DNA of 64,000 nucleotides from NCBI GenBank assembly GCA_030427905.1, contig JAUICL010000003.1, positions 434,001 through 498,000 on the forward strand, read 5' to 3'. Position 1 is the stretch's first letter. Each line of letters begins with the position of its first letter. Positions 8,999 through 19,089 of this stretch are shown here, piece after piece. Position numbers and translations under genes: made by a program. Under the pieces are notes generated by a model. The model searched no databases. It was not told the DNA's origin and saw only the letters and a program-made list of their open reading frames with translations. Source of the stretch: Bacteroidia bacterium (GTDB taxonomy: Bacteria; Bacteroidota; Bacteroidia; Flavobacteriales_D; Cryomorphaceae).

Positions 8999-9855
8999 TG
9001 AATTTTATTGCTCTTGTGCGCATCAGACATCACATCTTGGCGCATCTTATTGATCAGTTCCAGCTTTCGTTTGTTGAGGATTAGCTGTTCTATTTTTTCC
9101 TTCTCAAGTTCAAGCGGTGCCACGTCTCCAACTAGTTTGTGATCAAACAGACGCACAATATAAAGAAAGGAACCAGCTTCGAATTTGTAGTACGTAGTAT
9201 TAGCCAAAAAATTGTCCCAATCAGAAGTGGCAATTGGCACTTGATTGACAAAATCCGAAAGATAAATCCACGAGTCGCTATCGAGAAAGTAGTTTTCCGC
9301 GAAGGTTAAGCAATACTCATCGAGTAGCTCTCTATCTTCTTCTATATCGCTTTTAAACCACTTCTGTGCCTGGTCGAATTTCGGAGCTTCAGGGCTAATT
9401 TTGATAAAGGTGGCTTTCAAAACACGCTGCTTGAGCCTAAAGTTCTCGATATTCTCACCGTAATAGGTAAGCAATTCCCTATCGGAAATAATGGTATCTA
9501 GCTTCTGTCCGACCAGCTCCCGTTCGTAAGCGTAAATTAGTAGATTTTGTCGATACCCTTCGAGTTGGTCTGTAAAGTCTTTCTTGGCAGCAGGCAGGTG
9601 TTTTTCAGCTTGTTGAAGCACCACTACATCTTGTATCCACTCCTTTATAATATTCTCGGCTATTCGGGCAGAGTCTTCCTTGGGATACCGTTCTGGCATC
9701 CGGGTTCGCAGATCTTCGCTTGTAAAGGTTTGGTCGTAAACGGTGACGATGAGATCTCCAGTCGGAGTAGATTTTGTACTACAAGATACCATCCCGAAAA
9801 GCATCGCCCCTGCAAGCAAGAGTCGAGTCACTTTCGGATGATACTGGTAGGTCAT
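8986..9855 (-). CDS. lipoprotein related to SurA/PrsA chaperones, parvulin domain not evident
   Basis: The start is set at the ATG 9853-9855, giving a lipoprotein signal MTYQYHPKVTRLLLAGAMLFGMVSC with Cys near residue 25. Longer versions of the frame add residues unrelated to a signal. The 289-residue protein is helical and charged. A SurA-like N-terminal pattern is present (RMPERYPKEDSARIAENIIKEW...), and a stretch near ENFRLKQRVLKATFIKI resembles the beginning of a parvulin domain. The glycine and histidine positions of an active isomerase are not apparent. It sits between two parvulin-containing genes with overlapping or 4-base junctions, so a role in the same outer membrane folding pathway is likely but inferred. 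Confidence 0.7.
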   Translation of the reverse strand: MTYQYHPKVTRLLLAGAMLFGMVSCSTKSTPTGDLIVTVYDQTFTSEDLRTRMPERYPKEDSARIAENIIKEWIQDVVVLQQAEKHLPAAKKDFTDQLEGYRQNLLIYAYERELVGQKLDTIISDRELLTYYGENIENFRLKQRVLKATFIKISPEAPKFDQAQKWFKSDIEEDRELLDEYCLTFAENYFLDSDSWIYLSDFVNQVPIATSDWDNFLANTTYYKFEAGSFLYIVRLFDHKLVGDVAPLELEKEKIEQLILNKRKLELINKMRQDVMSDAHKSNKIQWKE

Positions 9856-9859
9856 AGAT

Positions 9860-11809
9860 CTATTTAATACTGTACAAGACTTCTTCGTCAACTTCATAAC
9901 TGTGAGTCGATCGAAGCGACTCAACCCATTCTTTCTCCAGCTCATTCTGGTATGCTGCCGTGATCAATCCACGGGCTTCATCCAACTCTTTTGGCTCGGC
10001 ATCGCGAATTTCTTTGATTTGAACAACAACCAATTGCCCTTCAAAGTCAATCACATCCGAAACACCCGTCTCCCAGGTCACTTCGCTCAGTACAGGTACG
10101 TCTTTCTTCTCTTTTAAACCGCTCTCTACCGTAACTTTCAACGCACTTTCGTCATTCAGCTCGGTCCGAATCTCCTCAGCAGATTTTCCTTTCTTGATCA
10201 TCTTCTGCACGGCTTTACCAGTTTTTGCATCTTCCACCTTGTAGAGAACGTAATCGGCGCGTACATCCCACATAAAATCATTGCGGTGAGCAGCATAATA
10301 CTCAGCTAGACCAGCGCTATCCTTTACGGCTCTAGACCATACCTTCTGGTCAGTCAGATCGAAAAGGAGAATCCCGTCGCGGTACTCGCTCATGAGCGCT
10401 CTGAACTCAGGGTATTTTTTCTCCAACTGGCTGTCTTCATAAGCCATGATTTCCTTGTTTACAAAGTTGGTGTAGCCATCGTTAACCAAGACCTGACTAT
10501 CGACCACTTTGCGGTTTGGCCTCATTTGCTTCTTCAAAAAGTTAAGGAAGTCAGCTTGGGTGTACTCTTTTGAATCGAGCGTAAACAACACGCCATTGGC
10601 CTTCTGGGCTTTAGCTGAAGGCTCCCAAGTACCCTGAAAGTATGTTGAGTCAATCTCATTGTAGAACAACTTTAAACGAGATCGATCTTCGCTAAAATGG
10701 TATTCTTCTTTGCGCTTTTCAATAAAAGAATCGCGACTTACAAAAGAGCGCGAGTCTTTTGAAATGCGGTTTCTCAAGTCCTTCTCAGCTTCTTCGTAAG
10801 TTGGTGGATCAATTCGCTCGATAAGCTTAATGATGTGCCATCCATAAGGAGATAAAACCGGTTCTGAAACTTCACCTTCAAAAGGAATCGAAAACGCCGC
10901 GTCTTCGAATTCACCAACCATTTTTCCGGTACCGAAAGCGGGAAGCTCACCGCCCTTGCCGGCAGATGATCGGTCGTCGGAATACTTCTTGGCAATGGTT
11001 GCAAAATCTTCACCTGCTTCAATCTTAGCGTAAAGCTCATCAACGCGTTTCTTCGCACTCTCCTTCACTTCGATAGGGTCAGACTCTTCTACTCTGATCA
11101 TAACGTGCGCAACTCGAACTTGGCCACGTGCATCTCGTCTGTCCACCACTTTCACTAAGTGGTAGCCGTACTGCGTTCTAACCGGGCCACCGATTTTACC
11201 CACTTCTGTATTGTAAACACAGCTCTCAAACGGGTAGACCATCTGTAGCACAGAAAAGTATCCCAAATCACCTCCATTGGTTTTGGCAGAAGGGTCTTCA
11301 CTTCTCATTGAAGCCAGTTGCTCAAATCGATCTGGGTTAGCTTCTACGAGCTTCTTGATCTCAATAATCTTATTGTACGCTGCGATGGTGTCTTGCGGAC
11401 TTGGGTCGGCAGGCAATTTGATCAGAATATGCGAGGCTCTCACTTCTTCTTGCGAGCGCTCGTAGGCTTCGGTTACCAAAGAGTCGGTAGTCGATTTATC
11501 GACCAAATATGGACGAGCCAACTGCTCTCTATATCCACGTAACTCGCGCTCAAATTGCGGCATGGTATCCATCCCCATTTCCTCTGCTTCGCTCACTTTG
11601 AGCTTGAAATTGATGAAGAGCTCCACGTATTCATCGAGGTCTTCTTTGGTAATCACGCTATCGCGATTGTTCTTCTTGAAGATGGTCTCAAATTCAGCTT
11701 TGCTTATCTCTTTTTCATCGATAGTCAATACAGTTGGATCGTTTTGGTCTTGTGCCAAAACCACAACCGCCTGCAATGCTAGTGCAAGGATAGGAATGGA
11801 CTTTTTCAT
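9860..11809 (-). CDS. periplasmic peptidyl-prolyl isomerase with two parvulin domains
   Basis: 649 residues with a signal peptide (MKKSIPILALALQAVVVLAQ). An N-terminal chaperone-like helical domain is followed by two PpiC/parvulin domains at about 117-222 (VRASHILIKLP ... TQYGYHLVKVVDRR) and 227-328 (VRVAHVMIRVEE ... SPYGWHIIKLIERI). A long C-terminal region of about 320 residues may include a third, degenerate domain. Parvulins isomerise proline bonds, and this form is probably a SurA/PpiD-like folding factor for outer membrane or T9SS cargo. It is 24 bases downstream of guaB and leads the lipoprotein, surA and moxR genes. Confidence 0.88.
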   Translation of the reverse strand: MKKSIPILALALQAVVVLAQDQNDPTVLTIDEKEISKAEFETIFKKNNRDSVITKEDLDEYVELFINFKLKVSEAEEMGMDTMPQFERELRGYREQLARPYLVDKSTTDSLVTEAYERSQEEVRASHILIKLPADPSPQDTIAAYNKIIEIKKLVEANPDRFEQLASMRSEDPSAKTNGGDLGYFSVLQMVYPFESCVYNTEVGKIGGPVRTQYGYHLVKVVDRRDARGQVRVAHVMIRVEESDPIEVKESAKKRVDELYAKIEAGEDFATIAKKYSDDRSSAGKGGELPAFGTGKMVGEFEDAAFSIPFEGEVSEPVLSPYGWHIIKLIERIDPPTYEEAEKDLRNRISKDSRSFVSRDSFIEKRKEEYHFSEDRSRLKLFYNEIDSTYFQGTWEPSAKAQKANGVLFTLDSKEYTQADFLNFLKKQMRPNRKVVDSQVLVNDGYTNFVNKEIMAYEDSQLEKKYPEFRALMSEYRDGILLFDLTDQKVWSRAVKDSAGLAEYYAAHRNDFMWDVRADYVLYKVEDAKTGKAVQKMIKKGKSAEEIRTELNDESALKVTVESGLKEKKDVPVLSEVTWETGVSDVIDFEGQLVVVQIKEIRDAEPKELDEARGLITAAYQNELEKEWVESLRSTHSYEVDEEVLYSIK

Positions 11810-11833
11810 AGGAATATTTAGCGTTATTTCTGT

Positions 11834-13306
11834 TTACTTGATGCTATAATTAGGTGCTTCTCTGGTAATCATGACGTCGTGCGGGTGACTCTCTTTGATA
11901 CCTGAGTTGGTAATGCGTACGAACTTAGCATTTTTCAAAGACTGGATGTCCTTTGCGCCGCAGTATCCCATTCCAGCTCTCAATCCACCAATCAACTGAT
12001 ACATCACTTCGGCAAGTGTTCCTTTGTAAGGCACTCTACCCGAAATACCTTCAGGCACCAATTTACTGATATCGTCTTCATTATCTTGGAAATAGCGATC
12101 GCTACTTCCTTTTTGCATCGCTTCGATGGATCCCATTCCGCGATATGCTTTAAACTTTCTTCCCTCGTAGATGATTGTTTCTCCTGGCGACTCTTCGACA
12201 CCGGCAAACATGGACCCGATCATGATAGAGCTCGCTCCTGCTGCCAAGGCCTTCACAAGGTCTCCGGTATAGCGCACACCACCATCAGCTATCATCGGTA
12301 CATCGCTATCTTTAAGCGCTTCGGCTACTTCTAGCACAGCGGTAAGTTGCGGCATTCCTACACCGGCTACAACACGGGTAGTACAGATAGAACCAGGTCC
12401 GATACCTACTTTGATGGCATCAGCTCCGGCATCAGCGAGGAAACGCGCTGCTTCTGCTGTGGCTATATTACCAACAACCGCATCTATCTGCGGGAATTTT
12501 TTCTTCACTTCTTGAAGTACGCTAACCACCCCTTTCGTGTGTCCGTGGGCCGTATCGATCACGATGGCGTCTACACCTGCGTTTACAAGTGCTTGGGTAC
12601 GCTCAATGGCATCGCCTGTAACACCAACGGCTGCCGCTACGCGAAGACGACCGTATTGGTCCTTACAGCTGTTTGGATGCTTCTTCAATTTGATGATATC
12701 GCGGTAGGTGATCAACCCGATCAATTTCTGATCTCCATCAATCACTGGCAATTTCTCGATCTTGTGCTCCTGCAATGTGATTTCAGCTTGCTGAAGCGTT
12801 GTTCCTTCATTAGCCGTCACCAGATTCTTAGATGTCATCACATCACTTACTGGCTTTGACATTTCCTTTTGGAAACGCAAGTCTCTGTTGGTCACAATCC
12901 CAACGAGTTTCTTGTTTGAGTCCACCACCGGAATACCACCAATCTTGTTCTCGGCCATGATTTGTAGGGCATCGCCTACTTTAGCCGTTTCGATCAAGGT
13001 AATCGGATCTTGGATCATTCCGCTTTCAGAACGCTTCACACGGCGCACTTCTTTTGCTTGTGCATCAATCGGCATATTCTTGTGAATAACACCAATACCA
13101 CCCTGCTGCGCTACGGCAATAGCCAATTCTGAGCCCGTAACCGTATCCATAGCTGCGGAAACGATTGGGGTATTCAATTCGATATTTTTCGAAAATTTCG
13201 ATTTAATGGCTACTTCGCGGGGGAGAACTTCAGAGTAAGCGGGAACCAAAAGAACATCATCGTAAGTGAGGCCTTCACCTAAGATTTTATTGTCGTGTGA
13301 TAGCAT
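11834..13306 (-). CDS. guaB: IMP dehydrogenase
   Basis: 490-residue enzyme oxidising IMP to XMP with NAD(+), the committed step of GMP synthesis. The (beta/alpha)8 barrel is interrupted at about residues 95-205 by a pair of CBS domains, as in the canonical family. The catalytic loop [11 protein letters not shown] (Cys near 305) and the flap RGMGS are present. Length is typical. A TAnnTTTG -7 box and a perfect 13-bp dyad lie upstream. The close spacing to the isomerase genes downstream suggests cotranscription, although the functions are unrelated. Confidence 0.97.
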   Translation of the reverse strand: MLSHDNKILGEGLTYDDVLLVPAYSEVLPREVAIKSKFSKNIELNTPIVSAAMDTVTGSELAIAVAQQGGIGVIHKNMPIDAQAKEVRRVKRSESGMIQDPITLIETAKVGDALQIMAENKIGGIPVVDSNKKLVGIVTNRDLRFQKEMSKPVSDVMTSKNLVTANEGTTLQQAEITLQEHKIEKLPVIDGDQKLIGLITYRDIIKLKKHPNSCKDQYGRLRVAAAVGVTGDAIERTQALVNAGVDAIVIDTAHGHTKGVVSVLQEVKKKFPQIDAVVGNIATAEAARFLADAGADAIKVGIGPGSICTTRVVAGVGMPQLTAVLEVAEALKDSDVPMIADGGVRYTGDLVKALAAGASSIMIGSMFAGVEESPGETIIYEGRKFKAYRGMGSIEAMQKGSSDRYFQDNEDDISKLVPEGISGRVPYKGTLAEVMYQLIGGLRAGMGYCGAKDIQSLKNAKFVRITNSGIKESHPHDVMITREAPNYSIK

Positions 13307-13343
13307 AGCGAAAGAATCTAAATAGGTTCTAGATAAATTCCGG

Positions 13344-13351
13344 CAAAAGTA
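13344..13351 (-). promoter_or_regulatory. -7 element upstream of guaB
   Basis: TACTTTTG on the minus strand matches TAnnTTTG, 37 bases before the guaB ATG. No well-spaced TTG -33 box is visible. A perfect dyad AATCAC-C-GTGATT (13366-13378) lies just upstream, where a regulator could contact polymerase. Confidence 0.4.
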
Positions 13352-13407
13352 AGAATTATTCAGTCAATCACCGTGATTCAAATCCCGGAATTAAGATGAT
13401 TTAACGG

Positions 13408-15465
13408 CTACTGCTTGTAATCGTGAAGGACATACACTTCGCCCCGCTTCAAGTAGTATTGTCCTGATCCGTCGCGGTACGAAATGATGTAGAGGTAGTA
13501 GTCTTCTTTCACGTTATAGCCTTTATACGATCCATCCCAACCTTCGCGGGCATCCTGGGTGTAGAAAAGCTCTTCGTTCCACTTGTTCTTGATCTGCATC
13601 TCGTACGAATCAAAGTCAATAAAACTGACTTCTGGCCTGAAGATACGGCGGCGCTCATTGGGGTCGTTTACTATAAGGGCGTTGTGGATCCAAATAATGG
13701 GATCTTGGACCATGCAGATTTCATTGGATGAAGACTCTGCCGTTTTCCCCAGATCATTTGACCCTTCTATGGCAACAACCTTGTAACAAAACAAGCCTTC
13801 TTCGAAGCGATACTCTCCGACATCATCGGCATAATAGGTTTCACCTGGACCAACTTGGCCAATCTCTTCGAATTCACCGTCTCGACCTATTTTTCTATAG
13901 ATGATGTATTCAGCAACACCGCCCAGACTATCCCAACCAGTGTAGTCGTTCCAGACGAACTGATTAATGGTATCATTCGGGAATGACGCCGTGCTCACCA
14001 CGATATTCTGCGCTTCGTTTCGCTCTTCGTCCACCAAGCGCCCACAAGCATCAATGGCGTGCCATTTGTAGTTGTAGAGTAGAACATCGGCCGAAACATT
14101 GGGATCAACCACCGTCAAATACTCTCCTGCCGGTTGGGGATATTGCCCCACAATCTCATAAGGCCGTCCAGAATAAGACTTCAACAAGCGATACTGCGCA
14201 TTGGTTGCATTCAGGTCTCTGCGAAGCTCTACTTCTATGGCATTATCGTTCAGGGTAGATACATTTGAAACGTAAAACTCATCGGGCTGATTTTCAATTG
14301 AAATATTATCGAGTGTGATGACATTGGAAGTAGATATCACACTATCATCTAACGGGTTGGCCCTGACGTAAATTCTTGCTCCTTCCAGATTTGCTGATGC
14401 CGGAATCAAATAAGATGGAGTCAACGGGTCAATAGGTTCCGAAAAGGTATAATCACCGTCCATTTCGATTACCACAGTATAATCCATAACTCCAGACGGC
14501 CAATAAAGATACGGGTTCCAAGTCAAGGTGATGTACTCATCGCAATTCTCGAAAGACGATTCGAGAAACATTGTTTCCGCAGCCACAAGAAAGTTTTGCT
14601 CTCCCCCGCATTCATCTACTGCAATCACAGCCATCGTATTGGATGAAACAGTGGAGCCTTGGTCATAAATATACGTGGTTCCATCACCGAAGGGAACTGT
14701 ATCAACGACTGACTGAAAACTTCCATCTACGTAGGTTATCCAATACTCGAGCATATCGGGAGCGGGCGAATCAAACCAGTGAATCACTGTGTTTCCAGTT
14801 AAGGTATCGATGGTGATCGTTTCAATTGTCGGGACTGGAGGAAAAGTCCCATCAACAAAATCGTCTTCTGACTCTTCCTGAGAAAACATGGAACACTTCC
14901 CCGGTCTCACCCAGCCTACTTTATACTTGATGGTAGTTGGCTCGCAAATACCTTGAATGGTATCGACATAACTCAACGCAGTGGTAGGCAATTGAGCAAT
15001 AACGACATAACCAGCACCATCTACACTCCTACGCACTTCGTAAAAGCCTTCATCTGGCATGTTTTCATAGGGTGCGTTCCATTCCAGCAATGCTTCTGCA
15101 CTGAAATTTTGTGGTGTTAATTCGAGATGAATCGTCGAGATCACTTCGCTTTCTTCGCCAAAATCTGTTACCACCTTGTAGCGATAAGGAGGAGATTCTG
15201 TCGCTGTATCGAACGTATGGGTTCCAGTGTGCACGGCAAACCCAGTATACGTCTCGACCAAAAACTCATTGTCGTTATCGTCGCTGATGAAGATGAAGTC
15301 ATACTCTTCACCAGATCCATTTGTGCCGAGCGTGTAACTTACCGTTCCATCCAAATTTACCTCAACACAAATATACTCGGGTAATCCTTGGGCCACGAGG
15401 GATACAGGACTGCATAGTAGCAGCGCTATCCAAATAGTCGATGATATAAACTTAGACAATCTCAA
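13408..15465 (-). CDS. T9SS-secreted protein with fibronectin-like domains and type B (CHU_C) sorting domain
   Basis: 685 residues with a signal peptide (MRLSKFISSTIWIALLLCSPVSLVAQ). Several fibronectin III-like segments are visible through repeated patterns such as VEYWITYVDG, YIIYRKIGRDGEFEEIGQV and YKWHAIDACGR. The last 75 residues match the gliding-motility-associated C-terminal domain (IKNKWNEELFYTQDAREGWDGSYKG, then YYLYIISYRDGSG and a short basic/aromatic end). That marks a type B T9SS substrate delivered to the cell surface. No enzyme motif is seen, so an adhesin or surface structural role is plausible. Confidence 0.8.
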   Translation of the reverse strand: MRLSKFISSTIWIALLLCSPVSLVAQGLPEYICVEVNLDGTVSYTLGTNGSGEEYDFIFISDDNDNEFLVETYTGFAVHTGTHTFDTATESPPYRYKVVTDFGEESEVISTIHLELTPQNFSAEALLEWNAPYENMPDEGFYEVRRSVDGAGYVVIAQLPTTALSYVDTIQGICEPTTIKYKVGWVRPGKCSMFSQEESEDDFVDGTFPPVPTIETITIDTLTGNTVIHWFDSPAPDMLEYWITYVDGSFQSVVDTVPFGDGTTYIYDQGSTVSSNTMAVIAVDECGGEQNFLVAAETMFLESSFENCDEYITLTWNPYLYWPSGVMDYTVVIEMDGDYTFSEPIDPLTPSYLIPASANLEGARIYVRANPLDDSVISTSNVITLDNISIENQPDEFYVSNVSTLNDNAIEVELRRDLNATNAQYRLLKSYSGRPYEIVGQYPQPAGEYLTVVDPNVSADVLLYNYKWHAIDACGRLVDEERNEAQNIVVSTASFPNDTINQFVWNDYTGWDSLGGVAEYIIYRKIGRDGEFEEIGQVGPGETYYADDVGEYRFEEGLFCYKVVAIEGSNDLGKTAESSSNEICMVQDPIIWIHNALIVNDPNERRRIFRPEVSFIDFDSYEMQIKNKWNEELFYTQDAREGWDGSYKGYNVKEDYYLYIISYRDGSGQYYLKRGEVYVLHDYKQ

Positions 15466-15507
15466 ATCCCAGTGTTATAACGCAATAAACGCTTTAAAAG
15501 TATGACG

Positions 15508-15515
15508 CAAAGTTA
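15508..15515 (-). promoter_or_regulatory. -7 element upstream of the CHU_C-domain protein
   Basis: TAACTTTG on the minus strand is an exact TAnnTTTG match, 43 bases before the ATG at 15465 and just after the stop of the M16 gene. No convincing -33 TTG is present. Confidence 0.4.
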
Positions 15516-15517
15516 GG

Positions 15518-16798
15518 TTATTCGTTGCGTCCATCCCATTGACCTACAACAGCCTCTGTCATAAGCTCAGGGTGAAAGTATTTATTCGATATACGTACAA
15601 TCTCGTCTGGATCTACCCCATACAATTCCTGGCTCAAACGCCTAAAGAACGTGGAAGGCAAGTCATTGGCCAGTAGAACTTTCAACCTTTGAGCTCTGGC
15701 AAAAGGTCCGTCAAAGCCTTGAATAAGGGAACCAGCGACATAGTTTCGCACTCTTTGGAGTTCATCTAAATCCATTTTCTCGTGGCACATTCGCTCGAGC
15801 TCACGGTTAATTTCAACCATAGCTGCACCCGTCACTTCGCTACCTACTTCGGTGGAAATGCTCAGATAAGATCCGTACTCCAAGTGGTTCAAACTCGAAC
15901 CAATTCCATAGGTGTAGCCCTTTTCTTCCCGGATATTTTGCATAAGCCTTGATCCAAAATAGCCACCCAGAGCAATATTGGCCAAGTAAAGGGGAATATA
16001 ATCTTTGTGTGATCGACCGACCACTTTGCGACCAACGCGAATTCCCGACTGGATGGCTCCAGGCTTTTCTTGAAACCTCTTCAAAGGAATCGGATCCCAG
16101 GCTATATGTTCATCACTATGAGAATTTTCTCCTTCGGAGTCAGGTAGCAGATTCGAGAGCTTGGCAATGGCTGTATCGCAATCCCATCCACTCACCACTA
16201 TGTGTGCTTCGCTCAAGTGATAGTTTGAATGGAAATAAGACAGCAAGTCTTGGCGCTCTATATCATCGTAGTATTCGGGTGCAATCTTATCTAGGTAAGG
16301 GGTTCCATCAAAAAGGAGTTGATTGAACAGCAACCGCGATTTAAACTGAACCTTTTCCAAATTCACAGCCAAGACAGACTTCCCTCTCTTTTTCAGAAGA
16401 GTCAGCTCATGCGCATCGAATGCTGGGCATGTCAAAATCTCTGCAAAAATGGGCAGCAATATATCTAGGTGACGGGTTTGGCAGAGGAGCGAAACTTCCG
16501 CTCGATCCTTTTTTAGGTCGGTTCCAAACTGCGCACCATAGTAGTCGAAGGTGGCCGAAATCTGCTCAGCCGAAAAAGACGCCGTACCCTCCTTCAACAT
16601 GGCCTGACACACGGCCGATAGCATGGGCTTCGACTCAAGCCTAGACCCTGCCTTGAATACCACATCGATTTTCACTACTTCAGACGTTCCACCTTCTACC
16701 GAGAAAATATCAACTCCTTTTACGACTTCTGGTGTGATATTCAAATCGGGAAGCACGCCGATTGGATGCACTTGGGGCGGATTGATTCGATCTATCAT
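15518..16798 (-). CDS. M16 peptidase-like subunit without the zinc motif
   Basis: 426 residues of the M16 (pitrilysin/insulinase) fold. The HxxEH zinc motif is missing: the corresponding N-terminal helix reads AVCQAMLKEGTASFS. The C-terminal half keeps the substrate-binding R/Y pair (NIREEKGYTYGIGSSL). Such proteins pair with a catalytic M16 partner to form a clamshell peptidase, as in mitochondrial processing peptidase. The upstream gene supplies that partner, and the two overlap by 4 bases (translational coupling). No signal peptide is seen, so the pair is probably cytoplasmic. Confidence 0.88.
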   Translation of the reverse strand: MIDRINPPQVHPIGVLPDLNITPEVVKGVDIFSVEGGTSEVVKIDVVFKAGSRLESKPMLSAVCQAMLKEGTASFSAEQISATFDYYGAQFGTDLKKDRAEVSLLCQTRHLDILLPIFAEILTCPAFDAHELTLLKKRGKSVLAVNLEKVQFKSRLLFNQLLFDGTPYLDKIAPEYYDDIERQDLLSYFHSNYHLSEAHIVVSGWDCDTAIAKLSNLLPDSEGENSHSDEHIAWDPIPLKRFQEKPGAIQSGIRVGRKVVGRSHKDYIPLYLANIALGGYFGSRLMQNIREEKGYTYGIGSSLNHLEYGSYLSISTEVGSEVTGAAMVEINRELERMCHEKMDLDELQRVRNYVAGSLIQGFDGPFARAQRLKVLLANDLPSTFFRRLSQELYGVDPDEIVRISNKYFHPELMTEAVVGQWDGRNE

Positions 16799-18039
16799 TT
16801 CGCGGCTTTTTTCTGGTAATGCAATTCGTTTAGTCGGTTCGGCTTGAAGATTTCCCTCCCTACTCTTACAATATCTTGTGAAGTGACTTCCATGTATCGA
16901 TCCAAGTAGGAGTTAACACCATCGGCATCGCCGAGTAGCTCGTAGAATGCGAGATTCATAGCCTTGCTCAGCACATTTCCCTCCGAAACGAGCTGCCCCG
17001 TTTCGAGCTTATTCTTTACTTTTTCGAGTTCTTTTTCATCGGGACCATGTTCCAGAAGCTCATCGACCAAATTCTGAACAGCCCAGCTTGCATCTTCGAA
17101 AGCAACACCATCGGCGAGCATGCCCGACACGACCAAAAGTCCGGGGTCGAGGCTTCCCAACACGTAGCTCGAAACCGAATTAAAAAGCCTGAGTTCCTTA
17201 ATCAATTTCTGATAGAGCCTGGCCGACTTACCACGCGAAAGCAAATCGGTAATGAGATCGGCTGCATAGTAGTCTGGTGACAACCGCGATGGCATCCCCC
17301 AGGCCATGTACAATGCATTTTGTGGCACATCGCCTTCAACCAATTGCAACTCGGATTCCTGCTTATCGAGCTCAAGGGGTAGCTTTCGCGCCGACTTTTC
17401 ACCCGGTGGGATGCTCCCAAACCAGTGCTCGACACGAGATTTGACTTCGTCTACATTCACATTTCCAGCAATGACCAAAATGGCGTTTGACGGACGATAA
17501 AACCGTTTAAAGAATCCCTTCACATCTTCCATGGTGGCATCTTCGATATGTTCTATGGACTTGCCAATGGTTGCCCACTGGTAGGGATGATTTTTGTAGG
17601 CCATGGGTCTAAGCTTGAGCCAGACATCGCCATAAGGCTGATTGAGGTAGCGCTGCTTGAATTCTTCAATCACTACTTTCCGTTGCACTTCCAGGCTTTC
17701 TGGTGTAAAAGCCAAGTTCAGCATTCGGTCTGATTCAAGCCAGAGAGCTGTTTCCAAATTCTCCTTGGGAATGGTGATGTAGTAGTTCGTAAAATCGTTG
17801 TTGGTAAATGCGTTGTTCTGTCCACCCGCATTTTGAAGCGGCTTATCAAACTCCGGAATATTGGCACTTCCACCAAACATCAAGTGCTCAAACAAATGGG
17901 CAAACCCGGTTCTATTCTGATCTTCATCTCTGGCTCCTACGTCGTAGAGCGTGTTTACAGCTACCAGCTCCGTGCTCGTATCTTGGTGTATGATTAGCCT
18001 AAGGCCATTGTCCAGGACAAATTTCTCGTATTTAATCAT
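16795..18039 (-). CDS. M16 family zinc peptidase, catalytic subunit
   Basis: 414 residues. The inverted zinc motif HxxEH appears as HLFEHL near residue 48, and the third metal ligand Glu lies in the downstream helix (VVIEEFKQR). The C-terminal R/Y substrate motif is weak here and stronger in its partner encoded just downstream, so the two probably form a heterodimer. No signal peptide is present. It overlaps the upstream nitronate-monooxygenase-like gene by 8 bases and the partner by 4. Confidence 0.92.
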   Translation of the reverse strand: MIKYEKFVLDNGLRLIIHQDTSTELVAVNTLYDVGARDEDQNRTGFAHLFEHLMFGGSANIPEFDKPLQNAGGQNNAFTNNDFTNYYITIPKENLETALWLESDRMLNLAFTPESLEVQRKVVIEEFKQRYLNQPYGDVWLKLRPMAYKNHPYQWATIGKSIEHIEDATMEDVKGFFKRFYRPSNAILVIAGNVNVDEVKSRVEHWFGSIPPGEKSARKLPLELDKQESELQLVEGDVPQNALYMAWGMPSRLSPDYYAADLITDLLSRGKSARLYQKLIKELRLFNSVSSYVLGSLDPGLLVVSGMLADGVAFEDASWAVQNLVDELLEHGPDEKELEKVKNKLETGQLVSEGNVLSKAMNLAFYELLGDADGVNSYLDRYMEVTSQDIVRVGREIFKPNRLNELHYQKKAAK

Positions 18040-18982
18040 TCAGTTTTGTTTGACTCATGCGCTTTCTAGTTTCTTCAAATTCCGTGACAAATTCACGAAT
18101 AATAGCCCCAGCAGGCTGCACGGTGTTAATCAGTGCAGACACCTGCCCAATCTCCAACTCACCTTCGCTCAAATCTCCTTCAAACATCCCTTTCTTAGCT
18201 CTTCCGCGCCCGAGAATTTCACGGAGCTGGTCTGCATTGGCATTGTTTGCATAGGCCGCCTGAAGCTGGTCGTAAAACGGGTTTTTAAGCATTCGGACAG
18301 GTGTAACTTCTTTCAAGGTCAATTCTGTATCCCCCGCTTTTGCGCTGAGCACTTGCTTTTTAAACTCATCATGGGCAGAGCTCTCAAGAGAAGCAACGAA
18401 TCGGGACCCAACTTGCACCCCATCTGCTCCCAAGGCCATAGCTGCGTACATGGCCTTTCCAGAACCAATGCCCCCAGCCGCAATAACGGGCACACGCACT
18501 GATGCGGCCACTTCTGGGATCAAGCAAAGACTTGTCGTTTCTTCCCGCCCGTTGTGTCCGCCTGCTTCAAATCCCTCGCAAACAACGGCATCTACACCAG
18601 CAGCTTCAGACTTTTGAGCAAACAAGGCGCTGCTCACCACGTGGATTACTTTGATTCCTTCTTCCTTAAAGCGGCTCGTGTACTTTTTGGGACTTCCCGC
18701 CGAAGTGATCACTACGGGTACTTGGTGTTTGATAATGGTCTCCACATGCGATTCGATATCGGGGTAGAGCAAGGGCAAGTTTACTCCATATGGATGACTG
18801 GTGGCTTCTTTGCATTTGATAATATGCTCATCAAGCACATCAGGATACATAGATCCGGCACCAATAATACCGAGGGCGCCATGGTTCGAACAAGCCGCTG
18901 CAAGTCGCCAACCACTGCACCAAATCATTCCCGCTTGAACAATGGGATATTTTATACCTAAGAGTTGTGTAACTCGATTCAT
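18032..18982 (-). CDS. nitronate monooxygenase-like FMN flavoprotein
   Basis: The start is set at the ATG 18980-18982 (MNRVTQLLGIKYPIVQAGM), the usual family beginning. A longer frame adds 11 unrelated residues. The 316-residue product has the TIM-barrel of the 2-nitropropane dioxygenase/enoyl-ACP reductase FabK group: GGHNGR in the active-site loop and the FMN phosphate-binding segment AAGGIGSGKAMYAAMALGADGVQVGSRF (read in parts). It uses FMN to oxidise nitronates or reduce enoyl groups, and substrate cannot be told from sequence. It is first gene of an operon with the M16 pair. Confidence 0.85.
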   Translation of the reverse strand: MNRVTQLLGIKYPIVQAGMIWCSGWRLAAACSNHGALGIIGAGSMYPDVLDEHIIKCKEATSHPYGVNLPLLYPDIESHVETIIKHQVPVVITSAGSPKKYTSRFKEEGIKVIHVVSSALFAQKSEAAGVDAVVCEGFEAGGHNGREETTSLCLIPEVAASVRVPVIAAGGIGSGKAMYAAMALGADGVQVGSRFVASLESSAHDEFKKQVLSAKAGDTELTLKEVTPVRMLKNPFYDQLQAAYANNANADQLREILGRGRAKKGMFEGDLSEGELEIGQVSALINTVQPAGAIIREFVTEFEETRKRMSQTKLND

Positions 18983-19076
18983 TTTCACGTCAAATTTTGA
19001 AGTGCTAAGAAACAAAAAAAGGGTCGATCACGTCTAGAGTATAGGTCGAACAGCAATGTTATTGACTACATTATTA

Positions 19077-19084
19077 TATATTTG
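19077..19084 (+). promoter_or_regulatory. -7 element immediately upstream of the DUF6089 gene
   Basis: TATATTTG matches TAnnTTTG and ends only five bases before the ATG at 19090. A TTG at 19063 is too close (12-base spacer) for a standard -33 box. If real, the message would be leaderless or nearly so. Confidence 0.35.
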
Positions 19085-19089
19085 CCATA

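Noticed and set aside
11277-11849. Plus-strand open frames opposite the isomerase gene
   Set aside because: They mirror a strongly supported minus-strand gene and show no family motif or signal.
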